Shown: positions 1 through 8,277, counted from the first letter of the stretch. The stretch: DNA of 40,541 bases from Archaeoglobi archaeon (GCA_029259415.1 JAPDIW010000022.1:1-40541); one strand, 5' to 3'. Translations and numbers: made by a program. The notes: generated by a model from the letters alone, not told the origin.

Positions 1-8
1 TTCACCCA

Positions 9-28
9 GAGGAGGCTTTTGCCTCCTC
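9..28. terminator. Perfect 8-bp hairpin with TTTT loop near the left edge
   Basis: Bases 9-16 (GAGGAGGC) pair exactly with 21-28 (GCCTCCTC) around a TTTT loop. No gene is visible between this hairpin and the window edge, so the transcript it belongs to is unknown. It could be a terminator of a gene lying to the left or part of a repeat. The downstream sequence is not clearly U-rich on either strand, so the terminator reading is tentative. Confidence 0.3.
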
Positions 29-190
29 CTACATAACCTTTGCGGTTTTAAATCGGTTTATTTCCTTTGGAAAGGATTTTGGTTGTGCCTCTTTGTGTGG
101 GAAGAATTTTGAATTGGTTATTTGAAGTATTGAACAAGTTAAAGAAGAGATTGGATTGAGGATTGTGTAAGCACCCTAGAAGAAAGTAGT

Positions 191-232
191 GAAAAGATAA
201 AAGCTCAAAACGAGCTTTGCAAAAAATTCGTC
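191..232 (-). terminator. Candidate terminator of the argB operon
   Basis: An inverted repeat AAAGCTC (200-206) / GAGCTTT (212-218) lies 25 bp after the stop codon at 243. Read on the minus strand, the stem is followed by a T-rich run (TTTTATCTTTTC). This is the expected shape of an intrinsic terminator for the leftward three-gene operon. The rest of 29-190 shows no coding signal. Confidence 0.45.
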
Positions 233-242
233 GAGTTCTTCT

Positions 243-1466
243 TCACTCTTTAGTTTCAAGCTCCTTTATCTTCTGGTAGAGCAGTGGCAGGAAGAGGCCG
301 ACGTCTGTAACAACTCCGATGGCCTGATGTGTCCCCCTGTCCATGAGCTTTGTAACGGTGGCTGGGTTCATGTCCACGCAGATGGTTTTGACGTAAGATG
401 GAAGGAGATTGCCGACAGCAATGCTGTGGAGCATGGTTGCGAGCATTATAACCATGTCAATTCCCCTCAGAGCCTCTTTCATCTTCTTCTTTGCTTCCAT
501 CACATCTGTAATGACCTCAGGCAGAGGCCCATCATCTCTGATTGAGCCGGCAAGAATGAAGGGGACGTTGTTCTTAACGCACTCATACATGATTCCATCT
601 TTTATTATGCCATTCTCTATCGCTTTTGCAATTCCTCCGGCAGCTATAACTTTGCTGATGGTGTAGAGGTGGTGCCTGTTCCCTCCAGGCACGGGTCTGC
701 CTTTGCAGATGTCCATTCCGAGAGAAGTGCCGAAGATTGATATCTCTATGTCGTGAACAGCCAGAGCGTTCCCTGAGAGGAGTAAGTCAACATAACCGTC
801 TCGTATCAGCGCTGCAAGGGCATTTCTGGCGGAGGTGTGGTCGACTGCCGGACCGGCTACGACTGCAATCTTTCCACCTTTAAGCTTCAGTTCAAGAATC
901 TCACTCGCAATCGCTTCTATCATCCTCTCAGTCGGTCTTTCGGAGGAAATTCTACCTCCCATGAACTCGAAGACTGTGGACTTCCTCGGCCTCTCTGGCG
1001 GGACAACCCTCACACCCTTCTCGCCAACAACCACCTTGTCCCCCTTTACCACCTCATCAATCGCAACGCAGTAAGCTTTTCCGTCCCTTATGACTATAAC
1101 TCTATCCATGCTGATGTCCTGAACTTCGAGCCACTCTCCACGGTATCTGACAAAGGTGGGATGGTTGGTTGTAACATAAAAGCCATCAGGAAGAACTTTG
1201 TCGGAAGGTGCTTCTGCAAGCTCGACCTCCTCAACGTCGGGGATTCTGGCACCGATTTTGTGAAGCTCCTTCAGAATCTGCTCAAGATGGGCGTCATCCT
1301 TTCCAAAGACTATCATTCTCGCGTAGCTTGGATCATCCTTCTTTTTACCAACTCTGAACTCCAGAATCTCGAACTCGCCCTCAAGGTCGAGTATTATGTC
1401 AAGTGCCTTGGTAAAAATCATTGAATCGATCAAATGGCCTTCAAACTCAACTTCCCGCGCTTTCAT
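243..1466 (-). CDS. Archaeal-type ornithine cyclodeaminase / LOR-SDH domain protein
   Basis: 407 residues, matching the archaeal TIGR00300-type family whose methanogen and cyanobacterial (AgrE C-terminal part) relatives convert ornithine to proline and ammonia. The N-terminal ~105 residues look like the LOR/SDH-type domain. The C-terminal half carries a Rossmann-like segment (GGKIAVVAGPAVDHTSARNA begins near 195) followed by a glycine-rich FGTSLGMD stretch, consistent with NAD binding. It is the last gene of a leftward operon and overlaps the stop of the preceding TIM-barrel gene by 4 bp (ATGA), with argB first. That arginine/ornithine context supports a role in making proline from ornithine, since no proA/B/C genes lie nearby. 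Family assignment is fairly secure; the exact reaction is inferred from relatives and context. Confidence 0.75.
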   Translation of the reverse strand: MKAREVEFEGHLIDSMIFTKALDIILDLEGEFEILEFRVGKKKDDPSYARMIVFGKDDAHLEQILKELHKIGARIPDVEEVELAEAPSDKVLPDGFYVTTNHPTFVRYRGEWLEVQDISMDRVIVIRDGKAYCVAIDEVVKGDKVVVGEKGVRVVPPERPRKSTVFEFMGGRISSERPTERMIEAIASEILELKLKGGKIAVVAGPAVDHTSARNALAALIRDGYVDLLLSGNALAVHDIEISIFGTSLGMDICKGRPVPGGNRHHLYTISKVIAAGGIAKAIENGIIKDGIMYECVKNNVPFILAGSIRDDGPLPEVITDVMEAKKKMKEALRGIDMVIMLATMLHSIAVGNLLPSYVKTICVDMNPATVTKLMDRGTHQAIGVVTDVGLFLPLLYQKIKELETKE

Positions 1467-2233
1467 AGAATCACCTTCAGCAGGTAGTCCCTGCTTTCAA
1501 GTATGGATTTTTCCTCTCTTGTCTCGATGGTTAAAAAACCTGTGTATTTGTTGAGGTTGAACCTCTTTAGGTCAACATTACCCTTGCCTAAAGCAAGGTG
1601 CAGGTCTGATTTTCCATCATTGTCGTGGAGGTGCATGTTGACCACCCTATCAAAGTTTTTGAGGAAAAATGGGTTCTCACGAATGTTATAGTGGCCAACA
1701 TCTATGGTCAGTCCAAGAGTCGTTGTTCTCATTATCTCATTCAAGGCCCTTTCCAGTCCGTCCTCTATCATAATCGTGTTTTCCAGTGCAAGCTGTACCG
1801 GGCAGGCTTTTACAAAGGGGAGAAATTCGTTCATTAAAACACTTTCATTGTGCCTGTCAAACAGCTCCTTGTTAAAGTAGAACTCTCCGTTGTTGATAAA
1901 TGCTGGATTCCAGCCTATGTGGAAGGTCACAACCTCAGCCCCGCACTTATCTGCGAAGAAGCAAACCTTGCTCATCTCCTTGTAACTCGCCTTTCTCATC
2001 TCCTCGCTTATCGAAATGAAGTTCGTGCTCGTTGCGGGAGCGTGAATTAGAAGATCGAGGTCGTAGCTCCATTTAAGCTCGATCACCTCAGCAAAGCTCA
2101 GGTTCTCGACAGAGTAGAGGGGGTGATCCATGAGAATTTCTACATGGTTAAACCCATTGTTTGCGGCAAACTCAAAAGCATCTTTTGGTGAGTGCCTCAC
2201 GTCTGGCTGCATTCCGAGCTTTGCCGAAATCAC
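1463..2233 (-). CDS. Sugar-phosphate isomerase/epimerase-like TIM barrel (AP endonuclease 2 family)
   Basis: 256 residues with the pattern of the xylose-isomerase-like TIM barrel. Metal-ligand candidates lie at strand ends: HIGWN, LALENT, TIDVGHYN, MHLHDNDG and a C-terminal FLTIETRE. The family includes endonuclease IV, sugar epimerases and inosose dehydratases, and this member lacks features that would choose among them. Four-base ATGA overlaps join it to argB upstream and to the ornithine cyclodeaminase-like gene downstream, so the three proteins are probably made together. The link suggests a substrate related to arginine or ornithine metabolism, but nothing in the sequence proves that. 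Fold call is firm; function is unknown. Confidence 0.75.
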   Translation of the reverse strand: MISAKLGMQPDVRHSPKDAFEFAANNGFNHVEILMDHPLYSVENLSFAEVIELKWSYDLDLLIHAPATSTNFISISEEMRKASYKEMSKVCFFADKCGAEVVTFHIGWNPAFINNGEFYFNKELFDRHNESVLMNEFLPFVKACPVQLALENTIMIEDGLERALNEIMRTTTLGLTIDVGHYNIRENPFFLKNFDRVVNMHLHDNDGKSDLHLALGKGNVDLKRFNLNKYTGFLTIETREEKSILESRDYLLKVIL

Positions 2234-3102
2234 GGTTCCACCATCGTCCCTACTCCTTCTTTGGTGAAAAGCTCAAGCAATATAGAGTGGGGGCGGGAAC
2301 CGTCGATGATGTGAGCTTTTTCAACACCGCTTTTAAGGGCTTTGATGATCGCATCTACCTTGGGTATCATTCCACCTTTAAGAACACCTTTAACTCTCAT
2401 ATCCTCAAGCTCTGAAAGGCTGATTCTCGAGATTAGCGTTGACCTATCTTCTGGATTTTTGAGGATTCCCGGAACGTCAGTAAGCATGATGAGCTTCTTT
2501 GCCTTCAGAGCAGCGGCAATATCTCCGGCAACAACATCTGCGTTGAGGTTGTAAGTGTTACCGCTGAGATCAGTCGCTACGGGAGATACGACGGGGATGA
2601 ATCCGTTATCCAGCAGGATTCTTATTATTTCAGGATTTACTAACTCAGTTTCACCGACAAAGCCGAGATCGATGATTACTTCCTCCTCACCCTTCTTCAT
2701 CCTCATTTCTTTTTTCTTGGCCACTATCAGTAATCCATCCTTTCCGCTCAACCCAACAGCTTTACCGCCGTTTCTTATGAATGTCGTAACAATCTTGGAG
2801 TTTACTTTCCCGTCAAGAACCATCTCAACGACTTCCATCGTCTCTTTATCCGTCACCCTCAGCCCCTCAACAAATTTGGGTTTCAAACCGAATTTTTCCA
2901 TTTTTTCGGAAATTTCAGGCCCCCCGCCGTGAACGACAACTGGCTTTATACCAACGAAGTAAAGGAGAACTATATCCTTGATCGTATCTTCAAGAATTGT
3001 GTCGTTAACCATCGCATGACCGCCAATCTTGATTACCATCGTCGTGGAGTGAAAGTCCTTTATGTATGGAAGAGCTTCTATCAGCAGTTCCACGTTCTCC
3101 AT
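2230..3102 (-). CDS. argB: Acetylglutamate kinase
   Basis: 290 residues, the usual ArgB length. It phosphorylates N-acetylglutamate, the second step of ornithine and arginine synthesis, in the cytoplasm. Visible signatures are the nucleotide and phosphate loop KIGGHAM near 26, the HGGGPEI substrate loop near 59, the NLNADVVAG segment and the ADP-side GGMIPKV motif near 242. It is the first gene of a leftward operon. Its ATG at 3102 lies about 24 bp from the centre of a TATA-like box (3122-3130) with no room for a ribosome-binding site, so the mRNA is probably leaderless. The two downstream genes overlap by ATGA junctions. High confidence. Confidence 0.95.
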   Translation of the reverse strand: MENVELLIEALPYIKDFHSTTMVIKIGGHAMVNDTILEDTIKDIVLLYFVGIKPVVVHGGGPEISEKMEKFGLKPKFVEGLRVTDKETMEVVEMVLDGKVNSKIVTTFIRNGGKAVGLSGKDGLLIVAKKKEMRMKKGEEEVIIDLGFVGETELVNPEIIRILLDNGFIPVVSPVATDLSGNTYNLNADVVAGDIAAALKAKKLIMLTDVPGILKNPEDRSTLISRISLSELEDMRVKGVLKGGMIPKVDAIIKALKSGVEKAHIIDGSRPHSILLELFTKEGVGTMVEP

Positions 3103-3121
3103 GTCTCAGAATTCAGGTCGG

Positions 3122-3130
3122 GATACTTAA
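3122..3130 (-). promoter_or_regulatory. TATA box of the argB operon
   Basis: Minus-strand TTAAGTATC centred about 24 bp before the argB ATG. That spacing fits a leaderless transcript starting at or near the start codon. Confidence 0.5.
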
Positions 3131-3192
3131 GGATTATCGGATTGCATGGGTGAATTAAGTTTGCCTCATTATTCAAAAAATTGAACCAAAAG

Positions 3193-3267
3193 CGGACCCG
3201 GCGGGATTTGAACCCGCGATCTACGGCTTAGAAGGCCGTCGCTCTATCCATGCTGAGCCACGGGCCC
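3193..3267 (-). tRNA. tRNA-Arg (anticodon UCU)
   Basis: A complete 75-nt cloverleaf folds on the minus strand. The acceptor stem GGGCCCG/CGGGTCC has one G-U pair, the D arm is GCTC...GAGC, the anticodon stem is ACGGC/GCCGT with loop CTTCTAA, and the T arm is GCGGG-TTCAAAT-CCCGC. The discriminator is G and CCA is not encoded. Positions 34-36 read TCT, which decodes AGA arginine codons. No intron is present. A TATA box on the same strand sits about 27 bp upstream of the 5' end. Confidence 0.96.
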
Positions 3268-3290
3268 TTGGATTTTATGGTGTATTTGTG

Positions 3291-3299
3291 TTTATATCA
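3291..3299 (-). promoter_or_regulatory. TATA box of tRNA-Arg, overlapping the DJ-1 stop codon
   Basis: Minus-strand TGATATAAA; its first three bases are the stop codon of the upstream DJ-1/PfpI gene. The centre is about 27 bp from the tRNA 5' end, the normal distance for archaeal TBP sites. Confidence 0.5.
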
Positions 3300-3803
3300 G
3301 TATCGCTTCAGCGTTTTGATGAGTTCCCTGCAGAAAGCCGGCAGGTCGTCAGGCATGCGGGAGGTTATAATGTTGCCGTCAACAGCAACCTCAGCGTCAG
3401 CATACTCCGCCCCTGCTGCTATCAGGTCATCCCTGATACCTATCCAGGACGTCATACTTTTGCCCTTAACCGCTCCGGCGGATATCAGAAGCTGCGGGCC
3501 GTGACAGATTGCGGCTACCGGCTTCCCAAGCTCCAGAAATCTCCTGACTATTTCCACAGCCTTCTCATTTATCCTGACCCTTTCAGGCGATTTTCCACCC
3601 GGAATGACCAGTGCAGCGTACTCTTCCACCCCGACATCCTCATAGGTTAAATCGGGTAAAACCTGGTAGCCCCTCTTCCCCACCCTGACATCAAGCGATG
3701 ATGAGGCAACATCTACCCCGTATCCCTCTTCTCTGAGTCTGTAGAGAGGGTAGAAGAGCTCAAGATCCTCAAAGTCGTTTTCCGCGAGTATAAGCACCCT
3801 CAT
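3297..3803 (-). CDS. DJ-1/PfpI family protein (protease/deglycase-like)
   Basis: 168 residues, close to the Pyrococcus PfpI/PH1704 length. It carries the nucleophile elbow AICHG with Cys100 and His101, and Glu12 at the position of the family's acidic active-site residue. Family members act as cysteine peptidases or as deglycases that repair glycated protein and DNA; both roles have been reported and cannot be separated here. It ends just before tRNA-Arg, whose TATA box overlaps its stop codon. Its ATG at 3803 lies about 23 bp from a TATA-like element (3822-3830) probably shared with the divergent gene at 3844. Family call is firm. Confidence 0.88.
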   Translation of the reverse strand: MRVLILAENDFEDLELFYPLYRLREEGYGVDVASSSLDVRVGKRGYQVLPDLTYEDVGVEEYAALVIPGGKSPERVRINEKAVEIVRRFLELGKPVAAICHGPQLLISAGAVKGKSMTSWIGIRDDLIAAGAEYADAEVAVDGNIITSRMPDDLPAFCRELIKTLKRY

Positions 3804-3821
3804 AACAATAGCTCAAAAACC

Positions 3822-3830
3822 TAATATTTA
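3822..3830. promoter_or_regulatory. Candidate shared bidirectional TATA element
   Basis: TAATATTTA contains the palindrome AATATT (3823-3828). It lies about 23 bp from the DJ-1 ATG (3803, minus) and about 24 bp from a GTG at 3850 in the rightward gene. One box may therefore serve both genes. The two-way use is inferred from spacing only. Confidence 0.4.
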
Positions 3831-3843
3831 CCTTTTTCCAACA

Positions 3844-4422
3844 ATGCATGTGGAGAGGAAACTCAGGGATTTGCAGCTCGCCGAGAAGGTGGAGAAAATA
3901 GCTGAGAAGGATGTTGAGCTTGCAGAGAAGGTAGTTAGAAGTCTTGAGGACAGAGAAGCGAGAATCTTCGGGTTAGTTGTCCTTCACAACATCACGGAGA
4001 ACATGGAGTACCTGAAAAATGCAATAGAGACTGCCGAGACTGATGAGGAGCTTCTGCTAATAATTGAACGCAGCAAAACTCCTCTTCCGGAGATAGCGGA
4101 GATGATCAATAGCCCCTACAGGAGAGACATTGCCTACTGCATAATTCTTGAGAAAACAGGGGACATGAATTTCTCCTCAAAAATCTCAGATGCAAGGTTG
4201 CTCTCAGCATCACTGAAAAGACTGGCTCTAAAAAAGCTCTATCCCGAGAACCTCAGAATTGCAAGGATAATTCCAGACCCCTACTACAGGGCTCTGGCTC
4301 TCATGGAGCTTGCTGAGAGGGAGAAGGTTGACCTCAAGGATGAGATAGTTTCGACAGTAGGACAGGTGAAAAACTCTGCAATGAAGAGAAGACTTGAGGA
4401 GATGTTGGAGAAAAAATATTAA
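3844..4422 (+). CDS. Hypothetical helical protein
   Basis: 192 residues, charged and apparently all-helical, with short repeating segments of the type LAEKVEKIAEKDVELAEKVV near the N-terminus and paired helices further on (ARIIPDPYYRALALMELAER). This pattern resembles helical-repeat scaffolds, but I do not recognise a named family. No cysteine motif, signal peptide or membrane segment is seen. The ATG at 3844 is used here. A GTG at 3850 would fit leaderless initiation from the shared TATA element better and would remove only two residues. A small membrane protein gene follows within 25 bp. Function unknown. Confidence 0.7.
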   Translation: MHVERKLRDLQLAEKVEKIAEKDVELAEKVVRSLEDREARIFGLVVLHNITENMEYLKNAIETAETDEELLLIIERSKTPLPEIAEMINSPYRRDIAYCIILEKTGDMNFSSKISDARLLSASLKRLALKKLYPENLRIARIIPDPYYRALALMELAEREKVDLKDEIVSTVGQVKNSAMKRRLEEMLEKKY

Positions 4423-4443
4423 TTCTTGAAAGCAACTCCTTCT

Positions 4444-4746
4444 ATGGGTGAGACAAGCGTAACTCTGATTGGCCTTGTTGTGGGGCTGTTGTTCGGTCTC
4501 AGTGGTATAGCGACACTTCTCAGCCTTATGGGTGATGTTGTCAGCGACGCCCAGACTCAGCTTTCGCAGCTTGGCATGGCTTCAACACTCGTAATGCTGG
4601 TCATAGCATTGATTCTGATAATAAAAGTGAGGGTGCTCTCGGCCCTGATTGTTGGGGCAATAATCGGTGCCGTGCTGAATCTGTTTCTGCAGGCAAGTGG
4701 AATCAACATTCTGGAGATATTGAGAGCTGCAGTGTTCGGAACGTGA
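4444..4746 (+). CDS. Small membrane protein, about three helices
   Basis: 100 residues from ATG 4444. Hydrophobic stretches near residues 5-27, 46-63 and 65-85 suggest about three transmembrane helices separated by short polar loops, with a basic KVR between the last two. No family is recognised. An in-frame TTG at 4426 would add six residues. I prefer the ATG because an AT-rich box (4414-4422) lies about 26 bp upstream, the leaderless spacing used by many genes here. It follows the helical-protein gene closely and precedes thioredoxin, so all three could be related in use, but nothing shows that directly. Confidence 0.6.
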   Translation: MGETSVTLIGLVVGLLFGLSGIATLLSLMGDVVSDAQTQLSQLGMASTLVMLVIALILIIKVRVLSALIVGAIIGAVLNLFLQASGINILEILRAAVFGT

Positions 4747-4777
4747 GTTTTACAGGTTTGGTCAAAACTGCGAAAGT

Positions 4778-4786
4778 CATTTAACA
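4778..4786 (+). promoter_or_regulatory. TATA box of the thioredoxin gene
   Basis: CATTTAACA centred about 26 bp before the ATG at 4808. This suggests the thioredoxin gene has its own leaderless promoter. Confidence 0.45.
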
Positions 4787-4807
4787 AGAAATCAAAAAGT
4801 CTAAATC

Positions 4808-5215
4808 ATGGATGAGTTAGAGTTAATCAGGCAGAAAAAAATCAGGGAGATGATGCAGAAAATGAGTGGGGAGGAGAAGCCTAAAAAGGTTGTTAGCTCT
4901 CCTGTAAACCTGAACTCGTCAAACTTCGATGAGACGCTCAAAAGCAACGAGAACGTGGTTGTTGACTTCTGGGCTGAGTGGTGCATGCCGTGCAGAATGA
5001 TCGCACCCGTTGTGGAAGAGCTGGCGAAAGAGTATGCGGGAAAAGTCGTCTTCGGGAAGCTGAACACGGATGAGAATCCAACCATCGCGGCAAGATATGG
5101 AATCTCGGCAATACCAACGATGATATTCTTCAAGAAGGGTAAGCCAGTTGACCAGATAGTTGGAGCTTTGCCAAAAAGCGAGCTGAAGAGATGGGTGGAG
5201 CGTAACATTAGATAA
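4808..5215 (+). CDS. trx: Thioredoxin
   Basis: 135 residues. The thioredoxin fold occupies about residues 30-135, with active site W-C-M-P-C (Cys59 and Cys62) and the conserved cis-proline segment AIPTMIFF near 100. A charged ~30-residue extension rich in Lys, Glu and Met precedes the domain, so the protein is longer than the usual ~105 residues. It should reduce disulfides in the cytoplasm with electrons from a thioredoxin reductase not present in this window. The CMPC site differs from the common CGPC and may shift redox potential (inference). The gene stands alone, is followed by a T-rich run that may terminate it, and converges on trpA. Confidence 0.92.
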   Translation: MDELELIRQKKIREMMQKMSGEEKPKKVVSSPVNLNSSNFDETLKSNENVVVDFWAEWCMPCRMIAPVVEELAKEYAGKVVFGKLNTDENPTIAARYGISAIPTMIFFKKGKPVDQIVGALPKSELKRWVERNIR

Positions 5216-5235
5216 CTTTTTTGTTTTAATTTGTA
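5213..5235 (+). terminator. T-rich 3' end after thioredoxin
   Basis: The run TAACTTTTTTGTTTTAATTT directly follows the thioredoxin stop. Poly-T tracts without a stem are the common archaeal termination signal. The 49-bp gap to trpA holds nothing else. Confidence 0.4.
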
Positions 5236-5264
5236 TATTAAATCGAAAAGACAAAATAAATAAA

Positions 5265-6011
5265 TCAAATTAGGCAACTCTTGAGTCTTTCAGTCAGAGC
5301 TTTAATCTCCGCAGTTGCATGTTTTCCCTTCTCCTTTATCAGCCTGACAAAAGCACTTCCAACCACCACACCATCGGCACCGGCTTCAATTAGCTGTCGA
5401 ACATGTTCGGCTTTTGAGACGCCAAAACCAACTGCTACCGGCTTTCTGCAGACCCCTTTCACCCTCTTCAAGGCCTCGAAGGCGAGCTCGGATACTCTGT
5501 CCCTCTCCCCGGTAACACCGTAGGTTGAAATAAGGTATATGAAGGCTGAAAGTTCGTCAATCGCCCTCAGTCTGTCTTCCGGCGTGTTTGGCGCTGCCAA
5601 AAACACATTTTTCACTCCAACATCGCTACACAACTCCACGAATTCTCCCGCTTCGTCATATGGCAAGTCAACGACCAGAATTGCATCGACACCTGATGAA
5701 TAGGCATCTTCGACAAATGCCTTAACTCCTCGTCTGAAAATGGGGTTGTAGTAGCTCATAAGAACGAGCGGTGTTTCGGACTCCTTTCTGAAGGCTTTTG
5801 CAATTTCAAAGACCTGCTCTAACCTGAAATTTCTCAACGCTTTTACATAGGACTCCTGAATCGTTTTGCCGTCAGCAACGGGGTCGCTGAAGGGAATGCC
5901 TAGCTCAATAACATCCGCTCCAGCGTTAGCAGAGGTGAGCATGAACTCGACCGTTTTTTCTGGTGTCGGGTAGGAGGCTGTGAAGAAAACAATGAGTGAC
6001 TTTTCAATCAT
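5265..6011 (-). CDS. trpA: Tryptophan synthase alpha chain
   Basis: 248 residues, slightly shorter than bacterial TrpA (~268). It cleaves indole-3-glycerol phosphate to indole and glyceraldehyde 3-phosphate. The catalytic pair is present: Glu36 in ELGIPF and Asp47 in SDPVADG, with the same spacing as Glu49/Asp60 of the Escherichia coli enzyme. The phosphate-binding GFGVS (near 196) and the C-terminal GVVVGSAFV are also visible. The YLISTYGVTGER segment is the mobile loop. It is the last gene of the leftward trp operon, 2 bp after trpB, so indole can pass straight to the partner subunit. High confidence. Confidence 0.97.
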   Translation of the reverse strand: MIEKSLIVFFTASYPTPEKTVEFMLTSANAGADVIELGIPFSDPVADGKTIQESYVKALRNFRLEQVFEIAKAFRKESETPLVLMSYYNPIFRRGVKAFVEDAYSSGVDAILVVDLPYDEAGEFVELCSDVGVKNVFLAAPNTPEDRLRAIDELSAFIYLISTYGVTGERDRVSELAFEALKRVKGVCRKPVAVGFGVSKAEHVRQLIEAGADGVVVGSAFVRLIKEKGKHATAEIKALTERLKSCLI

Positions 6012-6013
6012 TA

Positions 6014-7162
6014 CTAGCCCCCCCTCACGATGCCTATATCCTTGTCCCCTCTTCCGGAGAGGTTAACAACCACAACACCATCTTTTCCCAGATCCTCAGC
6101 CATTTTGATCGCGTAAGCAACAGCATGCGCTGATTCGAGTGCGGGAATTATACCCTCCAACCGGGACAAAATCCTGAAGGCCTCAAGCGCCTCCTCATCA
6201 CTCGCAGTAACGTAATCACACCGTCCAGTTTCTTTCAAATACGCATGTTCAGGCCCAACGCCCGGATAATCCAGCCCTGCGGAGATGCTGTGGGTGTCGA
6301 GCATCATCCCGTTTTCGTCCTGCAGAAAGTATGAGAGCATTCCGTGAAGCACACCTTTGCTCCCAGCACTCAGTGATGCTGCATGCTTTCCCGTATGAAT
6401 CCCCTTTCCCCCAGCCTCCACACCTACAAGCCTCACATCGTCCTTGAGGAATGGGTGGAAAATGCCCATGGCATTGCTTCCTCCCCCAACGCACGCCACT
6501 ATCGCGTCAGGCAGTCTTCCCTCAATTTCAAGTATCTGCCTCTTCGTCTCGTGACCGATTACGGACTGGAAGTCCCTGACTATCGTCGGGAATGGATGAG
6601 GGCCGACTACCGACCCGATGAGGTAGTGGGTGTGTTCAAAGCTCTCCACCCAGTCTCTGAGCGCCTCATTTATAGCATCCTTCAGCGTTCTGCTTCCGCT
6701 CTCCACCGCCGTAACCTTCGCTCCAAGCAGCTCCATTCTGAAAACGTTCATCTTCTGCCTCTCGTAGTCCTCTGATCCCATGTAAATTTCCGCCTTCAGG
6801 CCGAGCAATGCTGCGGCCATTGCTGTTGCAACACCATGCTGCCCCGCTCCGGTCTCGGCGATAATCCTGCTTTTACCCATAAACTTCGCCAGAAGAGCCT
6901 GGCCGATCGTGTTGTTTATCTTGTGCGCACCCCCGTGGAGCAAATCTTCCCTTTTAAGGTAGATTTTCGCACCAACCTCTCTGCTCAGGTTTTCCGCAAA
7001 GTAGAGCGGAGTGGGTCTGCCAGCGTAGTTTCTGAGGTAGTAGTCAAACTTTTTCCTGAATTCCCCATCATCCTTAAATTTGCTGTAAGCTTCTTCAAGC
7101 TCTTCCAGAGGTGGTATCAGCACCTCCGGGACGAATCTACCACCAAACTCACCGAACTTCAT
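6014..7162 (-). CDS. trpB: Tryptophan synthase beta chain (TrpB1 type)
   Basis: 382 residues, the normal length for the TrpB1 form that pairs with TrpA. It condenses indole and serine using pyridoxal phosphate. The cofactor lysine is Lys81 in GGAHKINNT, the phosphate cup is GGGSNAMG near 226, and the ETGAGQHG loop that positions the substrate carboxylate lies near 103. The starting [11 protein letters not shown] is the usual TrpB1 N-terminus, unlike the longer TrpB2 form. Its start overlaps the 3' end of trpF by 14 bp and trpA follows after 2 bp, so the three are translationally coupled. Confidence 0.97.
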   Translation of the reverse strand: MKFGEFGGRFVPEVLIPPLEELEEAYSKFKDDGEFRKKFDYYLRNYAGRPTPLYFAENLSREVGAKIYLKREDLLHGGAHKINNTIGQALLAKFMGKSRIIAETGAGQHGVATAMAAALLGLKAEIYMGSEDYERQKMNVFRMELLGAKVTAVESGSRTLKDAINEALRDWVESFEHTHYLIGSVVGPHPFPTIVRDFQSVIGHETKRQILEIEGRLPDAIVACVGGGSNAMGIFHPFLKDDVRLVGVEAGGKGIHTGKHAASLSAGSKGVLHGMLSYFLQDENGMMLDTHSISAGLDYPGVGPEHAYLKETGRCDYVTASDEEALEAFRILSRLEGIIPALESAHAVAYAIKMAEDLGKDGVVVVNLSGRGDKDIGIVRGG

Positions 7163-7748
7163 TCTTTGCCCTCCTCACGAATTCCCTAATTAGAGATTCA
7201 TCCTTAAAACCGTCTTTCTCAACTCCAGACGACACGTCAACACCTACAGGCTTTACAACGCTTATAGCCTCACCGACATTCCGCGGATTCAGCCCTCCGG
7301 CAAGTAGGATATTATATTTTTTCGAAACCTCCCTGCTTATATTCCAGTCATGCCTCTTCCCGCTCCCACAGCCGGAATCGAGGAGTATGAGGTGGGGAGA
7401 GTAGAGTTCAATTTCCCTGATAATCTCATCAGCGCTTTTGTCAACAATGAAAGTCTTCATGACCGTAACGTCCTCCTTAAGCTTTTCGAAGTCTTCAGGC
7501 ATGATGCTGGAGTGAACTTGGATGTAATCGCACTCACATCTGGCAATTACCTCCTCCCACTCGTCCAGGCTGCTGGAGGTTGAGACTGCAAAAACAGGAA
7601 TTGACGCGGAGTTGATTATCTCCCTCGCTCTCTCCAAACTTATGCACCTCTTCGAGTCACTTTTGACAACAACTCCCGCCGCGTCAGCATACTTTTCGAC
7701 AATTTCAAGCTCTTCAAGCCTTTTAACACCGCAAATCTTAACAATCAT
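7149..7748 (-). CDS. trpF: Phosphoribosylanthranilate isomerase
   Basis: 199 residues, a single-domain TrpF. It performs the Amadori rearrangement of phosphoribosylanthranilate to CdRP. The catalytic cysteine is Cys6 in MIVKICG. The general acid is the aspartate in [10 protein letters not shown], where the proximal phosphate loop follows. [10 protein letters not shown] and GVDVSSGVE supply the distal phosphate site and match the family closely. It overlaps trpG by 11 bp upstream and trpB by 14 bp downstream. Many archaea and bacteria fuse trpF or trpC to other genes; here all seven functions are on separate genes. Confidence 0.95.
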   Translation of the reverse strand: MIVKICGVKRLEELEIVEKYADAAGVVVKSDSKRCISLERAREIINSASIPVFAVSTSSSLDEWEEVIARCECDYIQVHSSIMPEDFEKLKEDVTVMKTFIVDKSADEIIREIELYSPHLILLDSGCGSGKRHDWNISREVSKKYNILLAGGLNPRNVGEAISVVKPVGVDVSSGVEKDGFKDESLIREFVRRAKNEVR

Positions 7749-8277
7749 GGCAGATCTCCACGAAATTCCTGACTATCCTCAACCCGTCTTCAGTCAGCAC
7801 GCTTTCCGGGTGAAACTGAACGCCGTAAATGTGCTCCCTCTTAATTCCCATTATCAGCCCGTCGTCGCTCCTCGCATTTACCATGAAACCTTCTGGAGGT
7901 TGAGTGACTGCGAGAGAGTGGTATCTGCCCGCCTTGAACGGGTTTCTCACGCCTCTGAAAATGTCCTCTCCGTCGTGCCTAACCAGGGATACTTTCCCGT
8001 GCAACGGCCTGACCTTCTCAACCCTCCCTCCAAAGACTTCCGCTATCATCTGATGGCCCAAGCAAACGCCGAGGATTGGTTTTTTGCCAGATTTAAACAG
8101 AAATTCGAGCCTCCTGTCCGGCTTTCCCGGGCCGGGAGAGATGACTATCCCGTCGAAGTTCATTTTTCTGATTTTACCTGCATCATCAACTTCTACAACT
8201 CTAACACTGTCGTAGAGGGAAACGTACTCCACGAGGTTGTAAACGAAAGAGTCTTTGCAGTCTATAACTACGATCAC
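7738..8277 (-). CDS. trpG: Anthranilate synthase glutamine amidotransferase component
   Basis: 179 residues of a class I glutamine amidotransferase. It releases ammonia from glutamine for TrpE. The triad is visible: Cys72 in GVCLGHQ, with His156 and Glu158 in VQFHPES. SPGPG near 48 forms the oxyanion region. At ~180 residues it is a little shorter than typical TrpG/PabA (~190). ATGA overlaps with trpE upstream keep the two subunits in equal amounts. It could in principle also serve aminodeoxychorismate synthesis, but the operon makes the tryptophan role clear. Confidence 0.95.
   Translation of the reverse strand: MIVVIDCKDSFVYNLVEYVSLYDSVRVVEVDDAGKIRKMNFDGIVISPGPGKPDRRLEFLFKSGKKPILGVCLGHQMIAEVFGGRVEKVRPLHGKVSLVRHDGEDIFRGVRNPFKAGRYHSLAVTQPPEGFMVNARSDDGLIMGIKREHIYGVQFHPESVLTEDGLRIVRNFVEICHDC

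Noticed and set aside
837-1424. 195-codon rightward frame opposite the ornithine cyclodeaminase-like gene
   Set aside because: Antisense shadow of a conserved gene; the translation has no family pattern and no promoter or ribosome-binding site.
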